Shown: positions 49,798 to 58,909 of the stretch, one piece after another
Layout of the letters: every line of letters starts with the position of its first letter
How positions within the stretch are numbered: the first letter of the stretch is position 1
Assembly (NCBI RefSeq): GCF_021596505.1
Contig: NZ_PJIZ01000031.1
Span: 1 to 64,000, forward strand
Length of the DNA stretch: 64,000 bases
Source: Nostoc sp. CMAA1605
GTDB lineage: Bacteria; Cyanobacteriota; Cyanobacteriia; Cyanobacteriales; Nostocaceae
Direction of reading: 5' to 3'
Translations under genes and position numbers: made by a program
The notes under the pieces: model-generated
Seen by the model: only the letters and a program-made list of their open reading frames with translations
What the model was told of the DNA's origin: nothing
Database searches by the model: none

Positions 49798-50430
49798 ATG
49801 ACAACAATGTTGAATAATTTGGAAAATGACTCGATATTTACCCCGGAACAGGTTTTAGAAAATCGAGGGCGTGTAGCTATCTTTATTGATGGCTCAAACT
49901 TATTTTATGCTGCATTGCAACTAGGAATTGAAATTGATTACACGAAACTGCTTTGTCGCTTAACGGGTGGTTCTCGGTTATTGCGGGCTTTTTTCTACAC
50001 TGGTGTAGACCGCACCAACGAAAAACAACAGGGTTTTCTGTTGTGGATGCGGCGCAATGGCTATAGAGTCATCGCTAAAGACTTAGTACAGCTACCAGAT
50101 GGCTCAAAAAAAGCTAATCTAGACGTAGAAATCGCCGTAGATATGATGGCTTTAGTAGATTCCTACGATACAGCCGTGTTAGTTAGCGGTGACGGGGATT
50201 TAGCTTATGCAGTTAATTCCGTCAGTTATCGTGGGGTTAGGGTGGAGGTTGTAAGTTTGCGTTCTATGACTAGTGATAGCTTAATTAATGTCAGCGATCG
50301 CTATATTGATTTAGAAGCTATCAAAGAAGACATACAAAAAACCCCCCGCCAAAGCTATCCCTATCGACCCTTATCGGGTATGGGATTTTTAGATGATCCC
50401 AGCGATGGACATTTAGAAATTCAAGATTAA
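49798..50430 (+). CDS. NYN-domain protein (LabA/DUF88 type)
   Basis: 210 residues. The NYN (PIN-like) nuclease fold shows FIDGSNLFYAAL (catalytic Asp), DVEIAVDMMALV and LVSGDGDLAYAV. Cyanobacterial LabA is known to affect circadian output, though this is not shown to be the same gene. Its stop codon overlaps the start of the next gene (TAATG), so the two are translationally coupled. The C-terminal tail is short and acidic. Confidence 0.88.
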   Translation: MTTMLNNLENDSIFTPEQVLENRGRVAIFIDGSNLFYAALQLGIEIDYTKLLCRLTGGSRLLRAFFYTGVDRTNEKQQGFLLWMRRNGYRVIAKDLVQLPDGSKKANLDVEIAVDMMALVDSYDTAVLVSGDGDLAYAVNSVSYRGVRVEVVSLRSMTSDSLINVSDRYIDLEAIKEDIQKTPRQSYPYRPLSGMGFLDDPSDGHLEIQD

Positions 50431-51653
50431 TGAAATATCAGCAAACACCGTTCCGAAAAAATGCAAGTTTAAATCAACAGGGGGGAATTCAAAAAACTTT
50501 CCCCCTATTCTGTTTCCTATCCAAATATGGTTTTTACCTTGCTATCAATCTTGTTTTAGTCCTGGGTTTAGTTGCCTGTACAAATAAAGTACCCAGGAAT
50601 AGCCAACCAAATAATACTAGTTCACCTAATCAAGAGAGTAATTTAACATTCTTTGATGTCACCCTAGAACAAGCAGATGAAGATGGTAGACCAGTCTGGA
50701 GAGTGAAGGCTAAACAAGCCCAATATACCAAAGAAAAACAAATTGGTGAAGCAAAAAGCCCCTATGGAGAACTGTATCAAGATGGCAAGATAGTTTATCA
50801 AGTAACAGCTGAGAAAGCAGATATTGAACAAGATGGCAAACAACTGTTTTTGCGAGGAAAAATAGTCGCAACTGACCCCGTAAATGGGATTGTTTTACGA
50901 GGAAATGAATTAGAATGGCGACCCCAAGAAGATTTATTAATTATGCGTAACCAAATTAATGGTAATCATAAGCAATTACAAGCGGTTGCCCAAGAAGCTA
51001 AAGTTAAAACTCGTGAACAACGCATGGAATTATCTGGTGGTGTAGTTGCCAAATCAGTTGATCCCCAGACGCAAATGCGAACCGAACATTTAATTTGGCA
51101 GATTAAAGAAGAAAAATTAATTGGCGATCGCCCAGTCCAGATTGACCGTTATAAAAATAATCAAATCAGCGATCGCGCCAGAGGTAACGCCGCCGAATTC
51201 AACCTGAAAACCCAAGTAGCATTCCTACAAAAAAATGCCCAAATAGAGTTATTAGAACCGCCAATGCAGATTGCCAGTAACTCTATGATTTGGAACATGA
51301 AAGCAGAAAATGTGATTACAAATTCCCCTATACGCATCTTTCACAAAGTAGAAAAATTAACTGTTACTGCCAATCAAGGGGAAATGAAAATACCCCAAAA
51401 AATAGCGTATTTAACAGGCAACGTCAATGCTATTGGACAGCGTCGTCAAACCCTGAATGCTCAAAAAATGACTTGGTATTTAGAAAAAAAATTATTAGAA
51501 GCCCAAGGAAATGTAGCCTATCAACAAGCTAATCCCCCTGTTAATTTCAAGGGTGAAAAAGCCGTAGGTAATCTGCAAACTGAAAATATCGTCGTCAGTG
51601 GTGGTTCTGGAAATCGGGTAGTGACGGAAATTATTCCGAGAAGTAGGGAATAG
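50430..51653 (+). CDS. LptC/LptA-like outer-membrane lipid transport lipoprotein
   Basis: 407 residues. An N-terminal hydrophobic segment ends in a lipobox-like GLVACTNK, so it is probably a periplasmic lipoprotein. The rest is beta-strand rich with the periodic pattern of LptC/OstA jelly-roll units: WRVKAKQAQYTKEKQIGEA, LRGKIVATDPVNGIVLRGNELEW, ELSGGVVAKS, and later repeat units with ..LTGNVNAIGQRRQTLNAQKM. Expected to take part in lipopolysaccharide export as LptC. It overlaps the NYN gene by one base, an odd pairing. Confidence 0.85.
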   Translation: MKYQQTPFRKNASLNQQGGIQKTFPLFCFLSKYGFYLAINLVLVLGLVACTNKVPRNSQPNNTSSPNQESNLTFFDVTLEQADEDGRPVWRVKAKQAQYTKEKQIGEAKSPYGELYQDGKIVYQVTAEKADIEQDGKQLFLRGKIVATDPVNGIVLRGNELEWRPQEDLLIMRNQINGNHKQLQAVAQEAKVKTREQRMELSGGVVAKSVDPQTQMRTEHLIWQIKEEKLIGDRPVQIDRYKNNQISDRARGNAAEFNLKTQVAFLQKNAQIELLEPPMQIASNSMIWNMKAENVITNSPIRIFHKVEKLTVTANQGEMKIPQKIAYLTGNVNAIGQRRQTLNAQKMTWYLEKKLLEAQGNVAYQQANPPVNFKGEKAVGNLQTENIVVSGGSGNRVVTEIIPRSRE

Positions 51654-51654
51654 G

Positions 51655-51800
51655 GGATTGGGGATTGGGGACTGGGGATTGGGGACTGGGGACTGGGTAT
51701 GAGATTTTTCTTCCCCTGTGTTCCCCTACACCCTTACACCCTTACACCCCTACACCCTTATACCCCTACACCCTTACACCCCTACACCCTTATACCCCTA
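51655..51800. repeat. Long STRR array
   Basis: GGGGATTGGGGACT units (51655-51700) and CCCTTACACCCCTACA units (51719-51800), roughly complementary to each other, between two convergent genes. Confidence 0.85.
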
Positions 51801-51805
51801 AATTC

Positions 51806-53125
51806 TTACCCCCGAAACACAATCTCATTCCGGCTAGTATTGCCTAAATCTGGTAGTGATTTAGCTGTATGCGGTGTTAAAGCATTGGGAACGCTGGGGG
51901 AGATTTCTAGTTGTTTGACTAGATTTTGTAGAAGTTTGTCTTGTTCTTGGCGGAAGGCGGAGATTTGTGGGCCGCGGTTAATGATGGCGAACCAAACTAA
52001 ACCGCGATCGCGTGTGGGTACGACTCCAGCTAAAGCACTGACATCGCGCAAAGTACCTGTTTTCATCACAGTCGCCATTGGTAGGTGACGATGCTGCATT
52101 GTTCCTCGCTTATCGAAGCCAGAGGTGGGAAATAAATCAGCTAAATTCAGTTGATGATTTGCGGCTTCCTGTTGAATAGCCATTAACATCGCACAAGCAG
52201 CCCTGGGGGAAATGCGGTTTTCTGGCCCTAGTCCTGAACCATTAATTAACTGAATTTCTCCGTGGGGAACATTAGCAAATTCTGCGGCTTTAGTCTGTAC
52301 TACTGTATGACCACCTACTGATTCTGCTAGCATTTGCGCCATTTCGTTGTTGCTATACACGTTCATTTCCTTGATTAATTGCTTCAAGGGTAGAGAACGA
52401 TGACGCACTAAAAGAGTTTGTTGGGGGTTGGGTTGGGCGATAAATTTGACTTGACCAGCGATCGCCACTTGGGGTTTTGGTGTACCCTTGGGCATGATGG
52501 AGTGAATATAAATCGCTGGACGAGTCCAAGTTTTAGAATTGAGGGATTGCTTGAGCATTTGTCCCGCCAATAGGGGATGACGCTGGAAATTCATGGCAAA
52601 ATTGCCAGTAATCACCAAATTGCCTTTAACTTGCTTAATCCCCATTTTATTGAGCGTATTACCCAAAGCGATCGCTTCTTCCCAAACAAACATGGGATCG
52701 CCACCACCATTAACAACTAAATCACCTTGTACAACACCTTTGACTATCGGCCCTGTAGAACTAATCATGGTATCAAATTGGTGTTCTGAACCAAAGGTTT
52801 TTAAAGTCACCAATGAAGTAGCAATCTTAGTGAGAGAAGCCGCAGGTAAAGGTGTTGTACCTTGATGATCAGCCATCAGCACAGGCCCCGACTGCATCCA
52901 AATTCCTTGGTTGGGGGTGAGATTTTGGGCGATCAGTTTAGATTTTAATAGTCCTTGCAAATATTGTTTAACAGTATTAGCCCCTGCTGGATTGGGATCG
53001 GGTGCAATTACTAAGCCAGGGCTACTTTGCCAAGTCAGCGCATCTAAGGCCTCTGAAGGCTTGACCTGAACCCCAGCCATCTCCAGCCAGAGTGACACCA
53101 AACCTGAACCCAACAATTCCAGCAT
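51806..53125 (-). CDS. dacB: D-alanyl-D-alanine carboxypeptidase/endopeptidase (PBP4, S13)
   Basis: 439 residues. It trims or cuts peptidoglycan peptides. The penicillin-binding motifs are visible: SLTK (Ser97 nucleophile), SNN in VYSNNEMAQML and KTGT in MKTGTLRDVS. The insertion domains typical of PBP4 lie between SxxK and SxN. No obvious signal peptide, apart from a short hydrophobic N-terminus (LLGSGLVSLWLEMAGV) that may anchor it. Confidence 0.9.
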   Translation of the reverse strand: MLELLGSGLVSLWLEMAGVQVKPSEALDALTWQSSPGLVIAPDPNPAGANTVKQYLQGLLKSKLIAQNLTPNQGIWMQSGPVLMADHQGTTPLPAASLTKIATSLVTLKTFGSEHQFDTMISSTGPIVKGVVQGDLVVNGGGDPMFVWEEAIALGNTLNKMGIKQVKGNLVITGNFAMNFQRHPLLAGQMLKQSLNSKTWTRPAIYIHSIMPKGTPKPQVAIAGQVKFIAQPNPQQTLLVRHRSLPLKQLIKEMNVYSNNEMAQMLAESVGGHTVVQTKAAEFANVPHGEIQLINGSGLGPENRISPRAACAMLMAIQQEAANHQLNLADLFPTSGFDKRGTMQHRHLPMATVMKTGTLRDVSALAGVVPTRDRGLVWFAIINRGPQISAFRQEQDKLLQNLVKQLEISPSVPNALTPHTAKSLPDLGNTSRNEIVFRG

Positions 53126-53596
53126 GATTTAATCCTCTTAGGATGTAATAGAACACAACAATAAAGTTTCCTGTGCTAATATACGAGATTTTTGGTCTCA
53201 ATCAGCATTGAGACATAATAACTCTTGTTTTTCCTATGTAGGATGTAGGTTAAAAATTAGATTCTCAGCACTGGATTTGCTGACGCGATCGCAGACATAT
53301 TTGACTAAATTATAGAGAAGATTAGATAAACAGATTGAATCAATTCGCAATTCGCAATTCGCAATTCGCAATGGACTAACGTCCCGCTTCTCTACGAGAC
53401 GCTACCGCGAACGCTAACGCAATGGGCTAATGCCCCACTTCTGTACGACGAGACGCTACCGCGTAGCTTGCTTTCACGTTCACGGTAGCGTTGCGTAGCA
53501 AAGTGGTACACAATTCGCTTTTTCCGTTTGATGACGGGGAAATCCAGCGATAACAGTTGCGGCTTGATAGAAGCCGGAGACTTAAACCCCTAAATT
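53126..53596. repeat. Intergenic repeat cluster
   Basis: CAATTCG tandem units (53340-53371) are followed by palindromic repeats (CGAGACGCTACCGCG, ACGGTAGCGTTGCGTAGC and variants, 53390-53510) of the common cyanobacterial type. No gene seen. Confidence 0.7.
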
Positions 53597-55636
53597 TTAC
53601 CGAGATTTTAAATCAGCGATCGCGCCTTTGGTCATAGCGGCGATCGCTTTATCGGTGGCTTTGGGTAGGTGATAATATTTACCGCCTGCTGTTTGGGCTA
53701 GTTCTTTAGCAAAGCCAGTAGAGACAAATTTACTCTCAGTATCTATGACTAATAGCTGCATTCCCAAACCGCGAATTCTGGCAGCAATTTCGAGTAATTC
53801 CCCTTTAATGTCTGGTTTTTCTCCTGGTTCTTGGGGTTCACCTAGAGAGCGAGACAAAGGAATATTACCTCGTCCGTCAGTAATTGCCACAATCACGACT
53901 TGCCCAATATCACCACTCATTTGAGCGTTTAACCCAATGCGGACAGCTTGGGTAATACCATGTGCTAGGGGTGAACCACCGCCACAGGGTAATCTTTCCA
54001 AGCGGTTACGGGCTAAAGCAATGGAACGGGTGGGGGGTAGTAAGACTTCTGCTTGTTCTCCTCGGAAGGGAATCAATGCTACTTGGTCACGGTTTTGATA
54101 GGCTTCAGTTAATAGCTGCATCACCGCACCTTTAGCGGACTGCATCCGGTTCAAAGCCATCGACCCCGAAGCATCCACGACAAACACCACCAATGCCCCG
54201 GCTTTGCGGATGAGGCGTTTAGAGCGAATATCCCCTTGTTCGACAATAACTTTCTTTTCTGGGTGTCTTTCTCGTCGGGCTTTTTGGTAGGGTGCAGCCG
54301 CCCTTAAGGTCGCATCTACAGCAATGCGGCGGACTTTCCCTTTAGGTAACATCGGCTTGATGTAGCGTCCCCGGTCATCAGAGAAGATAATACTACGACT
54401 TCCAGATTTACCCTGACGTTGTGCCATTTGAGCAAAGTACAGCACACTGTCATCCATGATTACCCCTTCTGGGTCAAAGATAAATTCTTCTGGGATGCTG
54501 GGGGGTTCTTGTTCTTGGGGTTCGTCTGGTTGGTCTTCTTTGTCTTCTTCTTGATCTTCCTCTTGTTGGTCTTGTTCTGACTCGTCTTGGCTTTGTGGTG
54601 GTGGTGGGGGTGGTGGGGGTGGTTGGTCTGGTGGGGGTGTCTGCACCACAGTCGCCCGTGGGACAATCACTAATTCTACCGCCCGGCGCAAATCGTCAGC
54701 GTTGACTGTGGCTCGACCTTCTAAAGCCGCAGCCGCTTTCGCTACCCGCACCGCGAATAATTCTGCCCGATGTCCTTGGACACCACCACGAATGGCTTCA
54801 TTGACTAAGTAAGCAATTTGTTCGCTGGTGATGGTGACTTCCTTCAACCATTCCCGCGCCAGGATAATTTGAGTTTTGAGCGCGTCGATATCTTCACTGT
54901 ACTGTTGGAGGAAGTCTTGGGGTGATTTAGAATAACTGATCGCTTGCTCAACTGCTTGGACTCTTTGATCTAGACCGAGAACACCGTCAGCCGAAAGAGC
55001 GATCGCAATTCTATCTAATAAATGCTCTCGTAATGCTCCTTCTTCTGGGTTGTAGGTGGCGATAAACAGGGATTTGCATGGATGCTGAAAACTAATCCCT
55101 TCCCGTTCGATTTGGTTACGTCCTTCAGAAAGGACTGTTAATAGCTGGTTAGATATCTGGTCATCTAAAAGATTGATTTCATCTACATACAGCACACCCC
55201 GGTTAGCTGTGGCGAGTAACCCAGGCTGAAATACTGTATCTCCTTGCTTCACTGATTTTTCCACATCCACAGAACCCAGGAGACGGTCTTCCGTGACACC
55301 CAGGGGAATCTGCACAAACGGCGCAGGAATAATTTGCGTTGGGACATCCTGAATATCTTTATCGGCGCACTCAGCCAACAGATAATCATCCCATTCTTCT
55401 GGGTGGTTGGGTTCGCAGTTGCTAACTGAACCGGTGACAACTTCAATCGGTGGTAACAAAGCGTGAATAGCACGCGCCATTACTGATTTTGCCGTACCGC
55501 GACGACCTGCGATCGCTACTCCTCCCAACCCAGGATCGACTGCTGCTAATAATAAAGCAAGTTTAATGGCTTCTTGACCGACTACAGCCGTCAAGGGAAA
55601 TGAAGTAATTGTCGGGTTGATAGTAGGCGCAGGCAT
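53597..55636 (-). CDS. chlD: Magnesium chelatase subunit D
   Basis: 679 residues. With ChlI and ChlH it inserts Mg into protoporphyrin IX, the first step of chlorophyll synthesis. N-terminal AAA+ domain (about 1-310) with [14 protein letters not shown] and [10 protein letters not shown], then a Pro-rich and acidic linker (about 330-385, runs of nine Pro and of Glu/Asp), then the VWA domain (about 470-675) with the MIDAS motif [10 protein letters not shown] near 484. Length is typical. The protein has no neighbouring chl genes here. Confidence 0.96.
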   Translation of the reverse strand: MPAPTINPTITSFPLTAVVGQEAIKLALLLAAVDPGLGGVAIAGRRGTAKSVMARAIHALLPPIEVVTGSVSNCEPNHPEEWDDYLLAECADKDIQDVPTQIIPAPFVQIPLGVTEDRLLGSVDVEKSVKQGDTVFQPGLLATANRGVLYVDEINLLDDQISNQLLTVLSEGRNQIEREGISFQHPCKSLFIATYNPEEGALREHLLDRIAIALSADGVLGLDQRVQAVEQAISYSKSPQDFLQQYSEDIDALKTQIILAREWLKEVTITSEQIAYLVNEAIRGGVQGHRAELFAVRVAKAAAALEGRATVNADDLRRAVELVIVPRATVVQTPPPDQPPPPPPPPPQSQDESEQDQQEEDQEEDKEDQPDEPQEQEPPSIPEEFIFDPEGVIMDDSVLYFAQMAQRQGKSGSRSIIFSDDRGRYIKPMLPKGKVRRIAVDATLRAAAPYQKARRERHPEKKVIVEQGDIRSKRLIRKAGALVVFVVDASGSMALNRMQSAKGAVMQLLTEAYQNRDQVALIPFRGEQAEVLLPPTRSIALARNRLERLPCGGGSPLAHGITQAVRIGLNAQMSGDIGQVVIVAITDGRGNIPLSRSLGEPQEPGEKPDIKGELLEIAARIRGLGMQLLVIDTESKFVSTGFAKELAQTAGGKYYHLPKATDKAIAAMTKGAIADLKSR

Positions 55637-55640
55637 GGTT

Positions 55641-55806
55641 TACAGATAGGGGACTGGGGATTGGGGACTAGGGATTGGGAATGGGGAATAGGGCATAGGG
55701 AATGGGGCATTGGATTTTCATTCTCCTGCATTCACTACTCAACACTCAGCACCGACTAAACGCCGCGCTACCGCTAACAGCACTCAGCACTCAGCACTCA
55801 GCACTC
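55641..55806. repeat. STRR arrays upstream of the Uma2 gene
   Basis: GGGGACTGGGGATT units (55646-55700) and CACTCAG units (55780-55806). Confidence 0.75.
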
Positions 55807-55902
55807 TTAACCTAGTCTTGGTTTTTAGCATATCAATTTCTGGCTCATTTAGAATAAGGGTTATAAGAATATGGTTTGTGTATTACTCTGGGGGCAAAAT
55901 TT

Positions 55903-56493
55903 ATGAGTATCGCTCAAACTAAACGCTTCACATTAGATGAGTACCACAGACTCATAGAATTGGGCTTTCTCCATGAGGATGACCACATCCAATTAATTAA
56001 GGGGGAACTGATTCAAATGGTATCTAAGGGTACAGCCCATGAAACTTGCTTAAGAAAGTTATTAAAAGAACTGCCAAAAGTCATAGGCGATAGAGCTACT
56101 TTGCAATCCCAAGCCCCTATTACTTTACCGCCTAACAGCGAACCCGAACCGGATTTTGCTATTGTGCAGAACCGCCTTGATGATTATTTTTATGCTCATC
56201 CTAGCCCTGCTGATGTTTTGTTAGTGATGGAAGTAGCAGATTCGTCTTTAAGTTATGACCAAGATGTGAAACTACCTCTCTATGCTCAAGCAGGTATTTC
56301 TGACTATTGGATATTTAATTTATTTGACAATCATTTGGAATGTTACAGTGAACCCTATCAAGATATTCAAGGGAAATACGGTTATTCAACTAAGCGAATT
56401 TTCCTGCCCAATCAAGTAATTTATTTTCCTTGTTTTCCCGATTTATCTATCGATTTAAATAAGATATTTCCTGAAAATATAAATTTTCAATGA
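55903..56493 (+). CDS. Uma2-family putative restriction endonuclease
   Basis: 196 residues from ATG 55903. PD-(D/E)XK-like fold of the Uma2 (DUF820) family: RFTLDEYHRLIELGFL, EPEPDFAIV (catalytic Asp), VLLVMEVADSS with the Glu, and LPLYAQAGISDYWIFNL. These are very frequent in cyanobacteria, often linked to mobile elements. No partner methylase nearby. An in-frame ATG at 55876 gives a 9-residue longer but less likely start. Confidence 0.88.
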   Translation: MSIAQTKRFTLDEYHRLIELGFLHEDDHIQLIKGELIQMVSKGTAHETCLRKLLKELPKVIGDRATLQSQAPITLPPNSEPEPDFAIVQNRLDDYFYAHPSPADVLLVMEVADSSLSYDQDVKLPLYAQAGISDYWIFNLFDNHLECYSEPYQDIQGKYGYSTKRIFLPNQVIYFPCFPDLSIDLNKIFPENINFQ

Positions 56494-56619
56494 GCTATAG
56501 TGACTTTAAACTTACTCGTATGCGGTGGTACTTTTTTTGTCAAACAATATCTTGACATCCAGAATTGGTTGTGCAATTCTATACTTAAGACAGCAAAATA
56601 ACTCCCACGTAAAGTTTCT

Positions 56620-56800
56620 AGCTTTTGATGTTGTCTCAGCAGCATAACTCTTAGTTTCCTCCCAAGCTTTGAGCTATCCTTTCTCTTGAATACTTATTCA
56701 ACTTAATTTTGAGCAAATGGTTGAACTAAATGCTCATGAGAGAGGATAATTCAAAGCTCGGTAGGAATCATAGAGTTCTACTGCTGAGACTAGAATCAAA
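56620..56800. repeat. Long imperfect inverted repeat
   Basis: The left arm (56633-56685, beginning GTCTCAGCAG) and the reverse complement of the right arm (56738-56790) agree at about 43 of 53 positions. Further weaker pairing extends outward, and an inner GAGCA...TGCTC stem lies in the loop. The whole could fold into one long hairpin of about 180 bases, as a MITE or a structured RNA. The surrounding gap 56494-56930 holds nothing else. Confidence 0.65.
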
Positions 56801-56930
56801 GGAAATTATCTAAAACGTGCAGAATCAAGCAAATAAATACTGTCTATATAATCCTTGCACAGTATTCCTTTGCCTGATGTGTGGTTTGTCTGCTGTCCAG
56901 TAAACAAAATGAAAATCTGGGCAAAATACC

Positions 56931-57728
56931 ATGAAAATTATTCATAAAATCTCAAATATACAAACTACCCCAGGAAAACCTGTAGTAGCTTTATACTGGG
57001 ACTATCAGAATGTTAAATTATCTCTAGAAACTGCTAAGGTTTTACTAGAAATTGCTAACTCAAAAGGAATTTTAGTTCGCAAAAACATCTACTACAATTC
57101 TAAGTGTAACAACCAAATTGGTGTAAAAAAAGAGCTTGCTAGTCTAAATTTGGATTATCGTGATGTTCCCTGCCCTCTAAAAAACAGTGCAGATAATCAA
57201 TTAATAGCAGATTGCTTAGAGGATATTGACAGCGTTGACAGTGAACAATCTCCAGATGTAGTTATCCTGGTTTCAGGAGATGGAGATTATGTAAAATTAG
57301 TTAGACATCTCAAAAAATTGAATTTACAAGTAATAATTTTTGCTCAAACAGGTAATGTAAAACAAAAATTGATAGAAGTTGCTGATCAATTTTACTTCAC
57401 CGATGAATTAATTCCTCTATTACAGACAAATGGTCAACATCAAAACACTTCTTTTCACCTCTCAATCACTTATAATGAAGGTATCAAGCACTTAACTCAA
57501 GCAATCAAAATACTATTGCAGCAAGAGAAGAAAACAACATTTTCATCTATTGACCAATTGATGCGTAAGCTTTGTGATCACTATCAGGGATTTTCCTCTA
57601 TTTGTAAACCTGATGGAACGAAGTTTAAAAACTTTAGTCAATTTGTTGATGCTGCCGTCAAGGATGGTAAAGTACAAAAACACAATCAACAATTGTTTCT
57701 AATTGATTTAGAAGTAATTGCTGCCTAA
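56931..57728 (+). CDS. NYN-domain protein with LOTUS/OST-HTH-like C-terminus
   Basis: 265 residues. The NYN domain (about 18-160) shows ALYWDYQNVKLS, DNQLIADCLEDI and ILVSGDGDYVKLVRHLK. The C-terminal part (about 175-262) looks like an OST-HTH/LOTUS winged helix (FSSIDQLMRKLCDHYQGFSSI), a known companion of NYN in limkain-type RNA-binding proteins. Probably an RNA-processing nuclease or regulator. It is followed by a terminator and then RNase III. Confidence 0.8.
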   Translation: MKIIHKISNIQTTPGKPVVALYWDYQNVKLSLETAKVLLEIANSKGILVRKNIYYNSKCNNQIGVKKELASLNLDYRDVPCPLKNSADNQLIADCLEDIDSVDSEQSPDVVILVSGDGDYVKLVRHLKKLNLQVIIFAQTGNVKQKLIEVADQFYFTDELIPLLQTNGQHQNTSFHLSITYNEGIKHLTQAIKILLQQEKKTTFSSIDQLMRKLCDHYQGFSSICKPDGTKFKNFSQFVDAAVKDGKVQKHNQQLFLIDLEVIAA

Positions 57729-57768
57729 AAAATTTTTGTTCCTAGTTTATTATCTCAAATTGATTTCA

Positions 57769-57796
57769 CAAAAACCGCCATTACTGCGGTTTTTTC
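57769..57796 (+). terminator. Intrinsic terminator after the NYN gene
   Basis: AAAACCGC (57771-57778) pairs with GCGGTTTT, the loop is CATTACT, and T residues follow. The A-rich left arm also makes it work in the reverse direction. Confidence 0.8.
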
Positions 57797-57854
57797 ATGT
57801 TAAAAGACATAGCGTTTCTCCATTTCCCAACATTAATTACTGCAACAAGAAAAA

Positions 57855-58541
57855 ATGCACAAACTTCTAACATTTCATGACGAAAAACTTTTACGTCGCG
57901 CACTGACTCATCGTTCCTATGTTCATGAAAATCCAGGTGAAGGCGAACATAATGAACGCCTAGAATTTCTTGGTGATGCGGTGCTGAATTTCTTAAGTGG
58001 TGAATATCTTTATAGCCGTCACCCCGAAAAAGGAGAAGATGAATTAACAAGGCGACGTTCCGCATTAGTCGATGAAAAACAATTAGCTAAATTTGCTCTG
58101 GAAGTCGGCTTAGATTTTAGGATGCGCTTAGGTAGAGGAGCAATTCGTGATGGCGGTTATCAAAATCCTAATTTACTTAGTAGTACATTTGAGGCGGTAA
58201 TTGGTGCTTATTATTTAGATAATGAATCTAATATTGAAGCAGTGCGAGCTATTATTGAACCATTATTTGATGCTGTACCTGAACAAATTGTAGTATCTCG
58301 CTCAAATGTAGATTCCAAAAATCGCTTTCAAGAATGGGTACAGCGCAATATTGGCCCGACTACTCCTAACTATGTAACAACACAAATAGGTGGTTTATCT
58401 CACGCACCAGAATTTAAAGCTGAGGTTTATGTGGGAGATAAAAAGTACGGGGAAGCGGTGGGACGAAATAAAAAAGAAGCAGAAAAAGCGGCGGCTGAAG
58501 ATGCTTTAGCTAAGTTGAAAAAACAAGGCTTGTTGTCATAA
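57855..58541 (+). CDS. rnc: Ribonuclease III
   Basis: 228 residues. It cleaves double-stranded RNA, such as rRNA precursors. The catalytic region ERLEFLGDAVL (Glu37, Asp41) and the Glu in STFEAVIGAYYLD are present. The C-terminal double-stranded RNA-binding domain (about 155-226, with KNRFQEW, EAVGRNKKEAEKAAAEDAL) is complete. Confidence 0.96.
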   Translation: MHKLLTFHDEKLLRRALTHRSYVHENPGEGEHNERLEFLGDAVLNFLSGEYLYSRHPEKGEDELTRRRSALVDEKQLAKFALEVGLDFRMRLGRGAIRDGGYQNPNLLSSTFEAVIGAYYLDNESNIEAVRAIIEPLFDAVPEQIVVSRSNVDSKNRFQEWVQRNIGPTTPNYVTTQIGGLSHAPEFKAEVYVGDKKYGEAVGRNKKEAEKAAAEDALAKLKKQGLLS

Positions 58542-58626
58542 ATACACATCATTTACGAGAAATGAATGTAAGAATAAAACTCTCAATACTACAATAGTAG
58601 AAACAACAAAATTAGGTGTAATTCTT

Positions 58627-58902
58627 ATGCAGGCTATTTTCTGGAGTGTGGAAGAAGTAGCAAGCAGGGCTAAACATTTTTACGACAACGGTATTCGTCA
58701 GAATGTTGAGCATGAAGACAATATTGCTAAGATGATTGTCATTGACGCAGAAACTGGCGAATATGGTATTGATTCTACTGGTGTAGAAACAGCATTGAGG
58801 TTAAAATAAAAGAATCCAAATGCGAGGCTGTTTACTATCAGAATTGGCTATGATGTGGCAGTTAGTTTTAATACTGTCACAACAACGGTTTACTGTCTTT
58901 AG
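58627..58902 (+). pseudogene. Small protein gene broken by an in-frame stop codon
   Basis: The frame opens MQAIFWSVEEVASRAKHFY and reaches IDAETGEYGIDSTGVETALRLK, then a TAA at 58807-58809. The same frame continues past it as KNPNARLFTIRIGYDVAVSF and stops at 58900-58902. The longer reading matches, as I recall it, small cyanobacterial proteins with ...ETGDYEID...LLAKNPDARLYGIRIGY..., so the stop appears to be a nonsense change. Those proteins are often partners in small two-gene modules. A 60-residue product may still be made. Confidence 0.65.
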
Positions 58903-58909
58903 AAAAGCT

